A stretch of DNA of 64,000 nt from CAZQFV01 sp964592645 (lineage in GTDB: Bacteria; Chloroflexota; Chloroflexia; DTKN01). Below the pieces are notes generated by a model. The model ran no database searches and was not told the origin of the DNA. It saw only the letters and a program-made list of their open reading frames with translations. Below, piece by piece: positions 34,528-42,788 of this stretch. Within the stretch, counting starts at the first letter, position 1. Each line of letters opens with the position of its first letter. The translations under genes and the position numbers were made by a program. The stretch is from contig CAZQFV010000007.1 in NCBI GenBank assembly GCA_964592645.1, positions 62,001-126,000 on the forward strand, in the 5' to 3' direction.

Positions 34528-35253
34528 TCAGCGCGCCGTGGTGACGAAATGGCCGATGATGGCCCCAACGAGCAGTATGGCGACGATGAGGCCGAGGAGC
34601 CCGACGAGCCACAGCTTGAGCGCTGCCACGAGCACGCTGAGCGCCACGACGCCGGCCAGCGCGCCCATCGACCTCGCTATCAGCAGGGCGCGCCCCTGCA
34701 GCGGCCGATTGCCGAGGATCCACAGGACCAGGCCGCCGGCCGCGCCGGCCAGGCTGAGGACCAGGCCGAGGGCGTACCAGGCATCGCCCGACAGGCCGGG
34801 CAAGTCGACCACCACGATCCCGCAGGCCGCCCCGCGGTAGGGGAACGGGCCGTTGGGCAGCACATGCACGCGGACCAGGACCACCCGGCCGAACGCGGCG
34901 TCTTCCGGGTAGACCGGCCACTCCAGGCGCCCGGACTGCCCGGGTTCCAGGGGCAGGCGGTTGTTCTCCTCGTTCATCAGGGTGACAAAGCCCAGGCTGA
35001 TGTGAATTCGGACGTGAAAGTTGACCGTCCGGTCGCTGGTGTTGCGGAGTGTCGCGCTCACGGTAGCCGTCTGGGCGGTCGTCATCAGGATCGGGCAGCG
35101 CAGCGTCGTCAGCGGCGCGTCCGGGGAGATCGCCGCGTCGAACAGGAACGCCTCCAGGTCTCCCCAGACGGCGGCCCCGGCCAGCAGCGCCCCCAGGACG
35201 ATGCCTGCGGAAAAGAGCAGGATTGTCAGCCAGTGTCTCCAGGAAAGCCTCAC
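34528..35253 (-). CDS. Membrane protein with extracellular beta domain
   Basis: 241 residues from a GTG start at 35253, with GAGGAGG seven bases upstream. One helix near the N-terminus (LTILLFSAGIVLGALLAGAAVW), then an extracellular Ig-like domain of about 110 residues (TVSATLRNTSDRTVNFHVRI, LEPGQSGRLEWPVY), and three helices at the C-terminus. The frame is open far upstream, but that part is the shadow of gatE. I do not recognise the family. It diverges from gatE, with its own promoter at 35323-35351. Confidence 0.7.
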   Translation of the reverse strand: MRLSWRHWLTILLFSAGIVLGALLAGAAVWGDLEAFLFDAAISPDAPLTTLRCPILMTTAQTATVSATLRNTSDRTVNFHVRIHISLGFVTLMNEENNRLPLEPGQSGRLEWPVYPEDAAFGRVVLVRVHVLPNGPFPYRGAACGIVVVDLPGLSGDAWYALGLVLSLAGAAGGLVLWILGNRPLQGRALLIARSMGALAGVVALSVLVAALKLWLVGLLGLIVAILLVGAIIGHFVTTAR

Positions 35254-35322
35254 CACCACCTCCTCGGCGCCAGGGGAATGGATGCTCAGATCAACGGCCC
35301 CTTTTCTATGCGCCAAGTATCC

Positions 35323-35351
35323 AGTATAGCACGACGCCCCATGGACGTCAA
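35323..35351 (-). promoter_or_regulatory. Sigma-70 promoter of the membrane protein gene
   Basis: On the minus strand TTGACG (35346-35351) and TATACT (35323-35328), 17-base spacing. Confidence 0.7.
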
Positions 35352-35370
35352 AATGTGTCCGAGGCCGCTT

Positions 35371-35399
35371 TTGACAACCGCCGCCATCTGGCTTATACT
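35371..35399 (+). promoter_or_regulatory. Sigma-70 promoter of gatE-gatD
   Basis: TTGACA (35371-35376) and TATACT (35394-35399), 17-base spacing, 74 bases before the gatE start. It is separated from the divergent promoter by 19 bases. Confidence 0.75.
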
Positions 35400-35472
35400 G
35401 AAGGTCCCCGGCACTGGGGCCGGGGAGTGGGGACGCCGCAGCCGTCCCGTCAGCGCCGGAGCGCAACCGTCT

Positions 35473-37467
35473 ATGAAGCAACCTCCCGCAGCGAACGCCT
35501 TCGACCCTTTGCAGAACTTGAATGCCACCCGCCGGCGCGTCGGTTATACTCCCCGCCGGGAGACGCCGCCGGAGGTCTACCACGAGCTGGGGTTCATGTC
35601 CGGGCTGGAGGTCCATCAGCAGCTCCGGACGCAGAAAAAGCTCTTTTGCCACTGCCCGGCCGGCCGCTACCAAAAGGGCGGGCAGTACGACGCCGAGCTC
35701 ATCCGCCACATGCGCCCCACCCTGAGCGAGCTGGGCGAGTACGACGGCACGGCGCTTATGGAGTTTCGGACAAGGAAGACGGTCATCTACCACATCGTCA
35801 ACGAGACCGCCTGCACCTACGACGTCGACGATACGCCACCCTTCAAGCTCAACCCGGAGGCGTTGGAGATCGCCCTGGAGATCGCCCTGCTTCTGAAGAC
35901 CAACATCGTCGGCGAGCTGCACATCACCCGCAAGCAGTACCTCGACGGCAGCATCCCCACCGGTTTCCAGCGCACGGCCATCGTCGGCATCGAGGGCCGT
36001 CTGCCGCTGCCGGACAAGACGGTGCGCGTCATCCAACTGAGCGTGGAGGAAGACGCCTGCCGTGAGGTCTCGGACGTCGGCCACGTCCGCGTCTATACCA
36101 CCGACCGCCTGGGCATGCCGCTGGTGGAGACCGTCACCTACCCGGACATGCGGACCCCCGATGAGGTGGCCGAGGCGGCGCATTGCATCCGTTTCCTCTG
36201 CCGTAGCACCGGCCATGTGCGCACGGGCATCGGCGCCGCCCGCGAGGATGTCAACGTCAGCATCCGCGGGGGCACGCGGGTCGAGATCAAGGGGGTCTCC
36301 CACATCCGCTACATCCCCGACCTGGTGCACAACGAGGCCTTTCGCCAAAAGAGCCTCCTGGAGATCCGCGGCGAGCTGCTGGCGCGGATGCCGGACTGGA
36401 AGGGCTGGAAGATCCGCCATGCCGTCGTCGACCCCGACCTGCTGGCAGCGACCTCTGCCCAGGTCCGCGAAGCCGTGCGGAAGAAGTATCGCCTGGTGGC
36501 GGTCAACCTGCCCGGGTTCCGCGGCCTCCTCTCCTTCTTCACCCAGCCGGGGCGGTCGTTCGCCGACGAGATCAGCGATCGCCTGAAGGTGATCGCCTGT
36601 GTCGAAAAGCCCAACATGGTTCACTCAGAGTCCTGGAGGCCGGGGGAGCAGGGAGACGATTTCGACTTCCTTCGCACCATGCTGGGGGCGCAGGAGGGGG
36701 ACGCCCAGGTCTTGCTCTGGGGGCCGGATGAGGATATCCCCACGGCCCTGGAGACGGTCCAGGAGCGCTGCCTGCTGGCCTTCCAGGGTGTGCCCAACGA
36801 GACGCGCAAAGCGTTCCCGAACGGGACAACCATGTTCGAGCGCGTGCTGCCCGGTCCCGACCGCATGTACCCGGATACCGACTCGGCGCCCATCCCCATC
36901 GGCGAGGAGCTCATCGAGCGCGTCCGCAGTCGCCTGCCCGTGGGGCTCGACCGGCGGCTGGCCCAGCTCCAGGAGTGGCGGGTCCCATCCGATACCCACT
37001 CCTTCCTGCTCAAGCACAACCTGGTGCCGCTGGTGGAGCGCATCGCCGGCGACTTGGGCGCCGAGCCCCGCTTTGTGGCCACGGTGCTGGCCCACCGCAT
37101 CAAGTACCTGCAGGGCCACCTGCAGCCGGGCTCCCCTTTCGATTTTGAGCGCCTCTATGGGCTGTTCGCCTTTCTGCGCGAACGGCAACTGCGGCGCGAG
37201 ATCCTCTACGACATCTTGCCGGTGGCCTACGAGCACCCCAACATGGACCCCGAGTCGCTGTTGACCAGCATCCAGTTCATCCCGCGCGAGCGCGCCCAGA
37301 TCGTTTCCCTGATCCCCCTGCTGCGCGCCAAGTTTGCCCAGATCAACACCTCCCCCGATCCCGAGGCCGAGGTGCGCTGGATCATGAAGAAACTGCGCCC
37401 GATGGCCGTGGGCAACATGCCGCTCTCCGAGCTGGCCGCGGCCATCCGCGCTGGAGGTGCCCAGTGA
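35473..37467 (+). CDS. gatE: Glu-tRNA(Gln) amidotransferase subunit E (archaeal type)
   Basis: 664 residues, close to archaeal GatE and much longer than bacterial GatB. It binds Glu-tRNA(Gln), phosphorylates the glutamyl group and amidates it with ammonia from GatD. The kinase/transamidase core starts GLEVHQQL, with KKLFCHCPAG, GSIPTGFQRT, QLSVEEDACRE and EDVNVSIRGGTRVEIKG. An insertion typical of GatE (AspRS-like, ~residues 270-420) and the C-terminal tail domain (helical, YqeY-like) follow. ATG 35473 has only a weak GGAG ahead. It overlaps gatD (GTGA). GatDE is known mainly from archaea, so this pair points to transfer. Confidence 0.9.
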   Translation: MKQPPAANAFDPLQNLNATRRRVGYTPRRETPPEVYHELGFMSGLEVHQQLRTQKKLFCHCPAGRYQKGGQYDAELIRHMRPTLSELGEYDGTALMEFRTRKTVIYHIVNETACTYDVDDTPPFKLNPEALEIALEIALLLKTNIVGELHITRKQYLDGSIPTGFQRTAIVGIEGRLPLPDKTVRVIQLSVEEDACREVSDVGHVRVYTTDRLGMPLVETVTYPDMRTPDEVAEAAHCIRFLCRSTGHVRTGIGAAREDVNVSIRGGTRVEIKGVSHIRYIPDLVHNEAFRQKSLLEIRGELLARMPDWKGWKIRHAVVDPDLLAATSAQVREAVRKKYRLVAVNLPGFRGLLSFFTQPGRSFADEISDRLKVIACVEKPNMVHSESWRPGEQGDDFDFLRTMLGAQEGDAQVLLWGPDEDIPTALETVQERCLLAFQGVPNETRKAFPNGTTMFERVLPGPDRMYPDTDSAPIPIGEELIERVRSRLPVGLDRRLAQLQEWRVPSDTHSFLLKHNLVPLVERIAGDLGAEPRFVATVLAHRIKYLQGHLQPGSPFDFERLYGLFAFLRERQLRREILYDILPVAYEHPNMDPESLLTSIQFIPRERAQIVSLIPLLRAKFAQINTSPDPEAEVRWIMKKLRPMAVGNMPLSELAAAIRAGGAQ

Positions 37468-38846
37468 GCGATATCTTCAAGGGCTACCGCGGCCGCGCGC
37501 TGGAAGTGCTCAAGAGCTTCAATGTCCGCGTCTGGAGCGAGTCCCTGGTCCAAACCACCCGCGGCAGCTTTCGCGGCATCGTCCTGCCGCGCTCGGTCAA
37601 CGACGACGACCGCCACATCGTCCTCAAGCTGGCCACCGGCTACAACGTCGGCATCGCCGTGGACACGATCGAGCAGATGGAGGAGTGCGGCTACAAGGAG
37701 GCCCACTACCAGATCCCCGAACGCGAGTTTCCCACCTCCCCGGAGAAGCGGAACGTCAAGCTGCTGGGGACGGGCGGAACCATCGCCTCGCGCCTGGACT
37801 ATCGCACCGGCGCCGTGATCCCGGCCTTTTCCCCCGGCGAGCTCTATGGCGCCGTGCCGGAATTGGCCGACATCTGCAACCTGACGACCGAGAAGCTCTT
37901 TGCCGTCTTTTCCGAGAACATGGGGCCGGTCCAATACAAGGCGCTGGCGCAGGCCATCGGCACAGAGATCCGCAAGGGCATCGACGGCATCGTCATCGGC
38001 CACGGCACCGACACGATGCACCATACCGCGGCCGCCCTCTCCTACATGGTGCAGAACCCGCCCATCCCCATCGTCATGGTGGGCTCGCAGCGCTCCTCGG
38101 ACCGGCCGTCGTCCGATGCTGCGCTCAACCTGATGCACGCCACCAAGGCCGCGGCCGAGTCCGATATCGCCGAGGTGATGGTCTGCATGTTCGGCCCTAC
38201 CTCCGACGAGTACGGCCTGCTGCACCGCGGCACGCGGGTGCGTAAGATGCACTCGTCGTACCGCTCGACGTTCCGCACCATCGGCGACATCCCGATTGCC
38301 ATGGTCAGCCGGACCAAGATCACCCCGCTGCGCCAGGACTATAACCGGCGGCGGAACGACCGCCAGGTGGACATCCTCCCCTTCTTCGAGGAGCGCGTGA
38401 CGCTGCTCTACTACTACCCCAACATGCACCCCGACATCATCGAGGCCATCACCGACCTGGGCTACAAGGGCATTGTCATCGCCGGCACGGGGCTGGGGCA
38501 CGTCAACAAGCCGCTCTACCCGGCGATCAAGCGCGCCGTGGAGAAGGGCGTCCACATCTACATGACGGTGCAGACGCTGTGGGGCTATGTGCACATGTTC
38601 GTCTATGACACCGGCCGCGATCTGATGACGCTGGGCATCGTGCCGGCCGAGAACCTGCTGCCGGAGGTGGCCTACATCAAGCTGGCCTGGGTGCTGGGCC
38701 AGACCAGCGACCCAGCCCAGGTGAAGGAGCTGATGCTCACCCCCATCTGCGGCGACATCACCGAGCGCGAACCGTACAACGGCTACCTCATCTACCAGGG
38801 GGGGATACCGGAGGTGGAGGAGTTTATAAAAAAGTTCCACAAGTAG
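37464..38846 (+). CDS. gatD: Glu-tRNA(Gln) amidotransferase subunit D, asparaginase-like (archaeal type)
   Basis: 460 residues. It hydrolyses glutamine or asparagine to supply ammonia to GatE. The N-terminal ~90 residues are the GatD-specific beta domain that docks to GatE (VWSESLVQTTRGSFRGIVLPR). The asparaginase core has the catalytic Thr in LGTGGTIASR (T106), HGTDT (T182, D183), GSQRSSDRPSSDA and AGTGLGHV. The N-terminal domain separates it from ordinary asparaginases. GTG start at 37464 overlaps the gatE stop and follows GGAGGTG, so the two subunits are made together. Confidence 0.92.
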   Translation: MSDIFKGYRGRALEVLKSFNVRVWSESLVQTTRGSFRGIVLPRSVNDDDRHIVLKLATGYNVGIAVDTIEQMEECGYKEAHYQIPEREFPTSPEKRNVKLLGTGGTIASRLDYRTGAVIPAFSPGELYGAVPELADICNLTTEKLFAVFSENMGPVQYKALAQAIGTEIRKGIDGIVIGHGTDTMHHTAAALSYMVQNPPIPIVMVGSQRSSDRPSSDAALNLMHATKAAAESDIAEVMVCMFGPTSDEYGLLHRGTRVRKMHSSYRSTFRTIGDIPIAMVSRTKITPLRQDYNRRRNDRQVDILPFFEERVTLLYYYPNMHPDIIEAITDLGYKGIVIAGTGLGHVNKPLYPAIKRAVEKGVHIYMTVQTLWGYVHMFVYDTGRDLMTLGIVPAENLLPEVAYIKLAWVLGQTSDPAQVKELMLTPICGDITEREPYNGYLIYQGGIPEVEEFIKKFHK

Positions 38847-38865
38847 CGGCCCGGGCAAAGTCCGA

Positions 38866-38894
38866 TTGACGGCTTCCCGTCTCCGTGCTATAAT
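38866..38894 (+). promoter_or_regulatory. Sigma-70 promoter of the ECF transporter operon
   Basis: TTGACG (38866-38871) and TATAAT (38889-38894), 17-base spacing. The transcript would carry a leader of about 255 bases before the start codon at 39157. Confidence 0.8.
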
Positions 38895-38928
38895 CCGGGC
38901 GTGTTCCTGAACAATCGAGGTGTGTGTA

Positions 38929-39034
38929 CCGTCTCCGAGCCCTCTGGCCTAAGGGCCGGCCTCCGGCCGATGGCGGAGGGCCGTTACGGTGCAGCGGGAA
39001 ACGGCTGCGCCCCCCGTGCTTGGAAAGGAGACGG
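38929..39034 (+). ncRNA. Moco-type riboswitch aptamer
   Basis: The leader has an outer stem of CCGTCTCC (38929-38936) with GGAGACGG (39027-39034), and inside it the Moco-motif blocks in order: GAGCCCTCTGGCC, a GC-rich hairpin, GCCGATGGC, CGGTGCAGCGGGAAACGGCTG (a GCAGC/GCTGC hairpin) and CCCGTGCTTGGAAAGGAG. The ending TGGAAAGG next to the closing stem is the hallmark I recall for the Moco RNA motif, which controls molybdenum cofactor synthesis and molybdenum transport genes. It is followed by two hairpins, the second with a T-run. I matched this by eye, without a covariance model. Confidence 0.78.
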
Positions 39035-39058
39035 GCCGCGGGCCGTGGATGCGAACAC

Positions 39059-39079
39059 GGCGTCTCCCTGGGAGACGCC
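39059..39079 (+). promoter_or_regulatory. Expression-platform hairpin able to compete with the aptamer stem
   Basis: GGCGTCTCC and GGAGACGCC pair around CTG. Its GTCTCC arm can alternatively pair with the GGAGAC of the aptamer outer stem (39027-39032), so the two structures can exclude each other. Confidence 0.6.
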
Positions 39080-39104
39080 CCTTTCGTTCCGACCCGTGGC
39101 CGCA

Positions 39105-39141
39105 GACGGCGTCCCTTTCCCGGCGGCGCCGTCTTTTGTTT
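39105..39141 (+). terminator. Rho-independent terminator in the riboswitch leader
   Basis: GACGGCG (39105-39111) pairs with CGCCGTC (39127-39133), followed by TTTTGTTT. It lies directly ahead of the ribosome site (CAGGAG) and start codon at 39157, as expected for a transcriptional riboswitch. Confidence 0.75.
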
Positions 39142-39156
39142 GGCAGGAGCGAAGCG

Positions 39157-40527
39157 ATGGTCCAGCGCCGCTACTACTTCTCCACCCGCGACCTGCTGCT
39201 CATGGCCGCCCTGGCGGCCCTGGGCGGCGTCGCCAGCACCTATCTCAACGCCGTGGGCGACTTTTTCCAATCGCTCCTGGGCTTTGCCGGCACGACCCAA
39301 TGGGCGGCCGGCCTCCATGTCACCTGGCTGATCCTGGCCCGTGGCCTGGTGCGCAAGCCGGGCGCCGGCACCGTGGCCGGCCTCCTCAAGGGTGGCGTGG
39401 AGCTGCTCAGCGGCAACACCCACGGCCTGCTGGTGGTGCTGGTAGATGTCGTTGCCGGCCTGCTCGTGGACCTGGGATTCCTGCCGTTCCGGCGCCCCGA
39501 CCGCCTCTCATCCTACATCCTGGCCGGCGGCCTGTCCGCCGCCTCTAACGTCCTGGTCTTTCAGCTCTTTGCCGCCCTGCCGGCCGATGTCCTGGCCTAC
39601 CTGGGCATCGTCGGCGCCGTGGCCCTGGCCTCCGGCGTGCTCCTGGGCGGGCTGCTGGGCTACCTCCTGGTCAACGCCCTGCGCCGGGCCGGCGTGGTCC
39701 GCGATCAGCAGCCGGCCGCCCCGCCCCGGCGGCGCATCTGCCTGGCCTTTCTCGGCGCGGGCCTCGTGGTCGCCGCCGGCCTGGGCCTGTACCTGCACCT
39801 GGCGCTGCGCGGGACGGGGACCGTCTCCATCGGTGGGGCCGTCGCTGCCCCTTACGACTACCCGCGCCGGCACGGCGACATCGCCGCCATCAACGCCGAG
39901 GGCACGCTGCGCGAGGTCACCGCCACCTACACCGGCGTGCCGCTGCGCGAGCTCCTCGCCCGCGCTCAACCCCGGCCCGACGCGGCGCTCGTCCTGGTCC
40001 ACGGCGCCGACGGCTACGCCTTTTTCCTGAGCATGGCCGAGGTCCAGGAGAGCGGCAGCCTGCTGCTGGCGCCCAAGGGGCACGACGGCTACGACCTGGT
40101 CGGGGCGGCCAACAGCAAGGCCTGGGTGCGCGATGTCGTCCGCCTGACCGTGACCGGGCCGGCCTCCCTACAGATCGGCGGGGCGCTGGAGAAGGCCGGG
40201 CCCTTCGACCCGGCCGCCTGGCAGTTCCAGATGGACAGCGCCAACCTGGACGTGGGCCTCGGGCGGCACAAGTACCAGGGGGTGGCGTTGGGGCCGGTGC
40301 TCCGGGACAAGGTCCCCCGGCCCGGCGCCCGCGCCGTGGCCGTCTACGCGGCCGGCCGCCCCGCGCCGGCGCTGACACTGCCCCTGGAGCAGGTGTTGGA
40401 CGACCAGGACCTGCGCCTCTTCCTGGTCATCGGCGATGCCGAGGTTTCTTTCGCCCTGGCCCGCATGGGCGGCGAGGTGCTCGTGCCGCGGGTGGAGCGC
40501 ATCGAGGTGTACGGAAGCTCGCCATGA
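39157..40527 (+). CDS. ECF transporter substrate-binding subunit (YkoE-like) fused to sulfite-oxidase-fold domains
   Basis: 456 residues. Residues 1-180 are a YkoE-type S subunit with about six helices (STRDLLLMAALAALGGVAS). A further helix (~194-216) leads to two extracellular units of the sulfite-oxidase molybdopterin-binding fold: ~222-318 (YTGVPLRELLARA, DGYAFFLSMAEV, GPKGH-like segment) and ~335-453. Neither has the cysteine that ligates molybdenum in active members. YkoE proteins are usually linked to thiamin precursors, but here the gene lies behind a Moco-type riboswitch, so molybdenum, tungsten or a pterin cofactor is the likelier cargo (inference). ATG 39157 follows GCAGGAG. Confidence 0.8.
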   Translation: MVQRRYYFSTRDLLLMAALAALGGVASTYLNAVGDFFQSLLGFAGTTQWAAGLHVTWLILARGLVRKPGAGTVAGLLKGGVELLSGNTHGLLVVLVDVVAGLLVDLGFLPFRRPDRLSSYILAGGLSAASNVLVFQLFAALPADVLAYLGIVGAVALASGVLLGGLLGYLLVNALRRAGVVRDQQPAAPPRRRICLAFLGAGLVVAAGLGLYLHLALRGTGTVSIGGAVAAPYDYPRRHGDIAAINAEGTLREVTATYTGVPLRELLARAQPRPDAALVLVHGADGYAFFLSMAEVQESGSLLLAPKGHDGYDLVGAANSKAWVRDVVRLTVTGPASLQIGGALEKAGPFDPAAWQFQMDSANLDVGLGRHKYQGVALGPVLRDKVPRPGARAVAVYAAGRPAPALTLPLEQVLDDQDLRLFLVIGDAEVSFALARMGGEVLVPRVERIEVYGSSP

Positions 40528-42011
40528 TCTCGATCCAGGGCTTTTCCTACCGCTTCCCGGGACGCCCCCAGCCCGCACTGCGCCAGGTCAACCTGGAGAT
40601 CGCCGCGGGCGAGTTCGTCGTGCTGGCCGGGCCCTCGGGCTGCGGCAAATCCACCCTGGGCATGGCCCTCTGCGGGGCCCTCTTCCGCCAGTACGACGGC
40701 GAAGCCCAGGGCGCCGTCCGCGTGCGGGACATGGACGTGCGCCGGCAGCCGGTCTACGAGGTGGCCGAGGTGGTGGGGCTGGTGCAGCAGAACCCCGAGG
40801 CCCAGTTCTGCACGCTCACCGTGCGCGATGAGGTGGCCTTCGCGCTGGAAAATCGCTGTATGCCGCCCGCGGAAATCCGCCGCCGGCTGGAGTGGGCGCT
40901 GCACATCGTCGGGGCCACCCATCTCATGGAGCGCGACCTGGCGACCCTATCGGGAGGCGAGAAACAGAAGGTGGCTATCGCCGCGGTGATGGCCGCCAAG
41001 CCGCAGGTGCTGATCCTGGACGAGCCGACCTCCAACCTGGACCCCAGCGCCACGGCCGACGTCTTTCGGACGATCGCCCATATTCGCGCCAAGGCCGGGA
41101 TCACCGTCCTGGTCATCGAGCACAAGCTGGGCTATCTGTTGCCCTTTGCCCCGCGGCTGGTGCGGATGGAGGCCGGCCGGATCGTCTACGACGGGCCGGC
41201 CGCGGGGGCCAACGGCCCCGCTCCCTGGTCCGGGCGCAGCGCGCCCCCCTCCGGCGTCCCGAGCGGCCCACCGTTCGTCCGCGTGGCCGGCCTGCAGGTG
41301 GGGTACAACGGCCGGCCGGCGCTGCGCGACCTGGCGCTGGACATCCGTCCCGGCGAGTTCGTCGCCGTGATGGGCGACAACGGATCGGGCAAGAGCACCT
41401 TCCTGTTGAGCCTTCTGGGCCTGCTCAAGCCGGACCGGGGGCAGGTGGAGGTGCTGGGGCAGGATACCCGCCGCACGCCCACCTCCCATCTGGCCCGCGA
41501 CGTGGGCTTTGTCTTCCAGAACCCCGACCATCAGCTCTTTGCCGACAGCATCTGGGGGGAGGCCAGCTTTGCCCCGCGCAACCTGGGGCTGCTCGACCAA
41601 TCGACCGCCGCCCGCCTGCGGGAACTGCTGGCGCGCAGCGGGCTGGCCGGCCATGAGGAGGAGCACCCCTATCGCCTCAGCTACGGCGAGAAGCGCCGCC
41701 TCAACCTGGTCTCGGCGCTGGGCAGCCGGCCGCGGCTGATCCTGCTGGACGAGATCCTGATCGGGCAGGACCCGGCCAACGCCGCCTTCCTGCTGGACCT
41801 GGTGGCCGAGGAGGTGCAGCGGGGCAGCGCCGCGGTGATGGTCACTCACGACCCCGATGTCGCCTGGGCCTATGCCACGCGCCTGCTCTTTTTCGAGGGC
41901 GGGCGCGTCGTCCTGGATGCGCCGACGGCGGCAGCGTTTGCCGCGCTGGCCGCCCGGGGTGCCGGCCCCTATCTGCCAGCGGGCTGGCCGCCCGCGGAGG
42001 GGACCCCATGA
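40524..42011 (+). CDS. ECF transporter double ATPase (two ABC domains in one chain)
   Basis: 495 residues, YkoD-like. Domain 1 has Walker A GPSGCGKST, signature LSGGEKQK and Walker B LILDEPTSNLDP. Domain 2 has GDNGSGKST, signature LSYGEKRR, and a Walker B reading LILLDEILIG instead of DEPT. Both have Q-loops (QQNPEAQF, FQNPDHQLF) of ECF type. The protein powers import through the S and T subunits. Its ATG overlaps the S subunit stop, and its stop overlaps the T subunit ATG. Confidence 0.93.
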   Translation: MISIQGFSYRFPGRPQPALRQVNLEIAAGEFVVLAGPSGCGKSTLGMALCGALFRQYDGEAQGAVRVRDMDVRRQPVYEVAEVVGLVQQNPEAQFCTLTVRDEVAFALENRCMPPAEIRRRLEWALHIVGATHLMERDLATLSGGEKQKVAIAAVMAAKPQVLILDEPTSNLDPSATADVFRTIAHIRAKAGITVLVIEHKLGYLLPFAPRLVRMEAGRIVYDGPAAGANGPAPWSGRSAPPSGVPSGPPFVRVAGLQVGYNGRPALRDLALDIRPGEFVAVMGDNGSGKSTFLLSLLGLLKPDRGQVEVLGQDTRRTPTSHLARDVGFVFQNPDHQLFADSIWGEASFAPRNLGLLDQSTAARLRELLARSGLAGHEEEHPYRLSYGEKRRLNLVSALGSRPRLILLDEILIGQDPANAAFLLDLVAEEVQRGSAAVMVTHDPDVAWAYATRLLFFEGGRVVLDAPTAAAFAALAARGAGPYLPAGWPPAEGTP

Positions 42012-42775
42012 AGCCGCGACTGGCCTACCAGCCCGGGACCTCGCCGCTGCACCGGATGCACCCGCTGCTCAAGGTCGCCTGGCTGATCTTTGTCACCGGG
42101 GCCGCCTTCCTCGTGCCCAGCCCCTGGCCGATCCTGGGCCTCGTCGGGCTGGCCCTGGCGCTCTTTCCGCTGTGCGGCCTGCGCCTGCGGGGGCTGCGGG
42201 GCCTGCGCCTCCTGACGGCGACCGCCCTGCTCCTGGCGCTGCTGCAGATCCTGTTTCGGCACGAGGGGACGGTGCTTGGGCAGTTGGGCCCGCTGGTATT
42301 GACCGGCGGAGGGCTGGCCTCCGGCGCCTACGTGGGCGGACGCTTCCTGGCCATCGTGCTCTGCAGCTACCTCTTTGTCCTGACCACTGAGCCATCCGGC
42401 CTGGCCCATGCCCTGATGCGGGCCGGCCTGCCCTATCGTTACGGCTTTGCCCTGGTCACGGCGCTGCGCCTGGCGGCCGTCTTCGAGCAGGAAGGGCTCA
42501 CCGTCTACCGCGCCCAGCTCGCCCGCGGCGTGCAGTACGACGTGCGCAGCCCGCGCCGCCTGCTCATGCTGGCCCGGCAGTTCTTCATGCCGCTGCTCGT
42601 GTCCGCCTTGGGTAAAGTGGATAGCCTGGCGGCCTCCATGGAGGGCCGCTGTTTCGGCAAGTACGCCCGGCGCACCTTTCTGCATGAGGTTGGCTTCGGG
42701 CGTTGGGACGCGGCTATGGCGGCGCTGCTGCTGTTGGCGATCGCCGGCACGGCGGCCTGGCTGCTGATGCGCTGA
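42008..42775 (+). CDS. ECF transporter T subunit (EcfT/CbiQ family)
   Basis: 255 residues, five to six membrane helices. The coupling-helix motifs are RAQLARGVQ (first Ala-Arg-Gly) and SMEGRCFG (second, with Gly replacing Ala), which contact the two ATPase grooves. It joins S subunit and ATPase. ATG overlaps the ATPase stop with GGAGGGGACC ahead. The next gene starts 13 bases later. Confidence 0.9.
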   Translation: MKPRLAYQPGTSPLHRMHPLLKVAWLIFVTGAAFLVPSPWPILGLVGLALALFPLCGLRLRGLRGLRLLTATALLLALLQILFRHEGTVLGQLGPLVLTGGGLASGAYVGGRFLAIVLCSYLFVLTTEPSGLAHALMRAGLPYRYGFALVTALRLAAVFEQEGLTVYRAQLARGVQYDVRSPRRLLMLARQFFMPLLVSALGKVDSLAASMEGRCFGKYARRTFLHEVGFGRWDAAMAALLLLAIAGTAAWLLMR

Positions 42776-42788
42776 GTGAGGAGGTCCG

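Noticed and set aside
35254..36624. Upstream extension of the minus-strand membrane protein gene
   Set aside because: It is the antisense shadow of gatE; GTG 35253 with GAGGAGG is the better start.
35473..37467. Reading this gene as bacterial gatB
   Set aside because: At 664 residues with an insertion domain and a directly following gatD it fits GatE; no gatA or gatC is present.
38929..39157. TPP riboswitch, expected ahead of a YkoE-type transporter
   Set aside because: The CUGAGA and other TPP core blocks are missing, while the Moco blocks are present in order.
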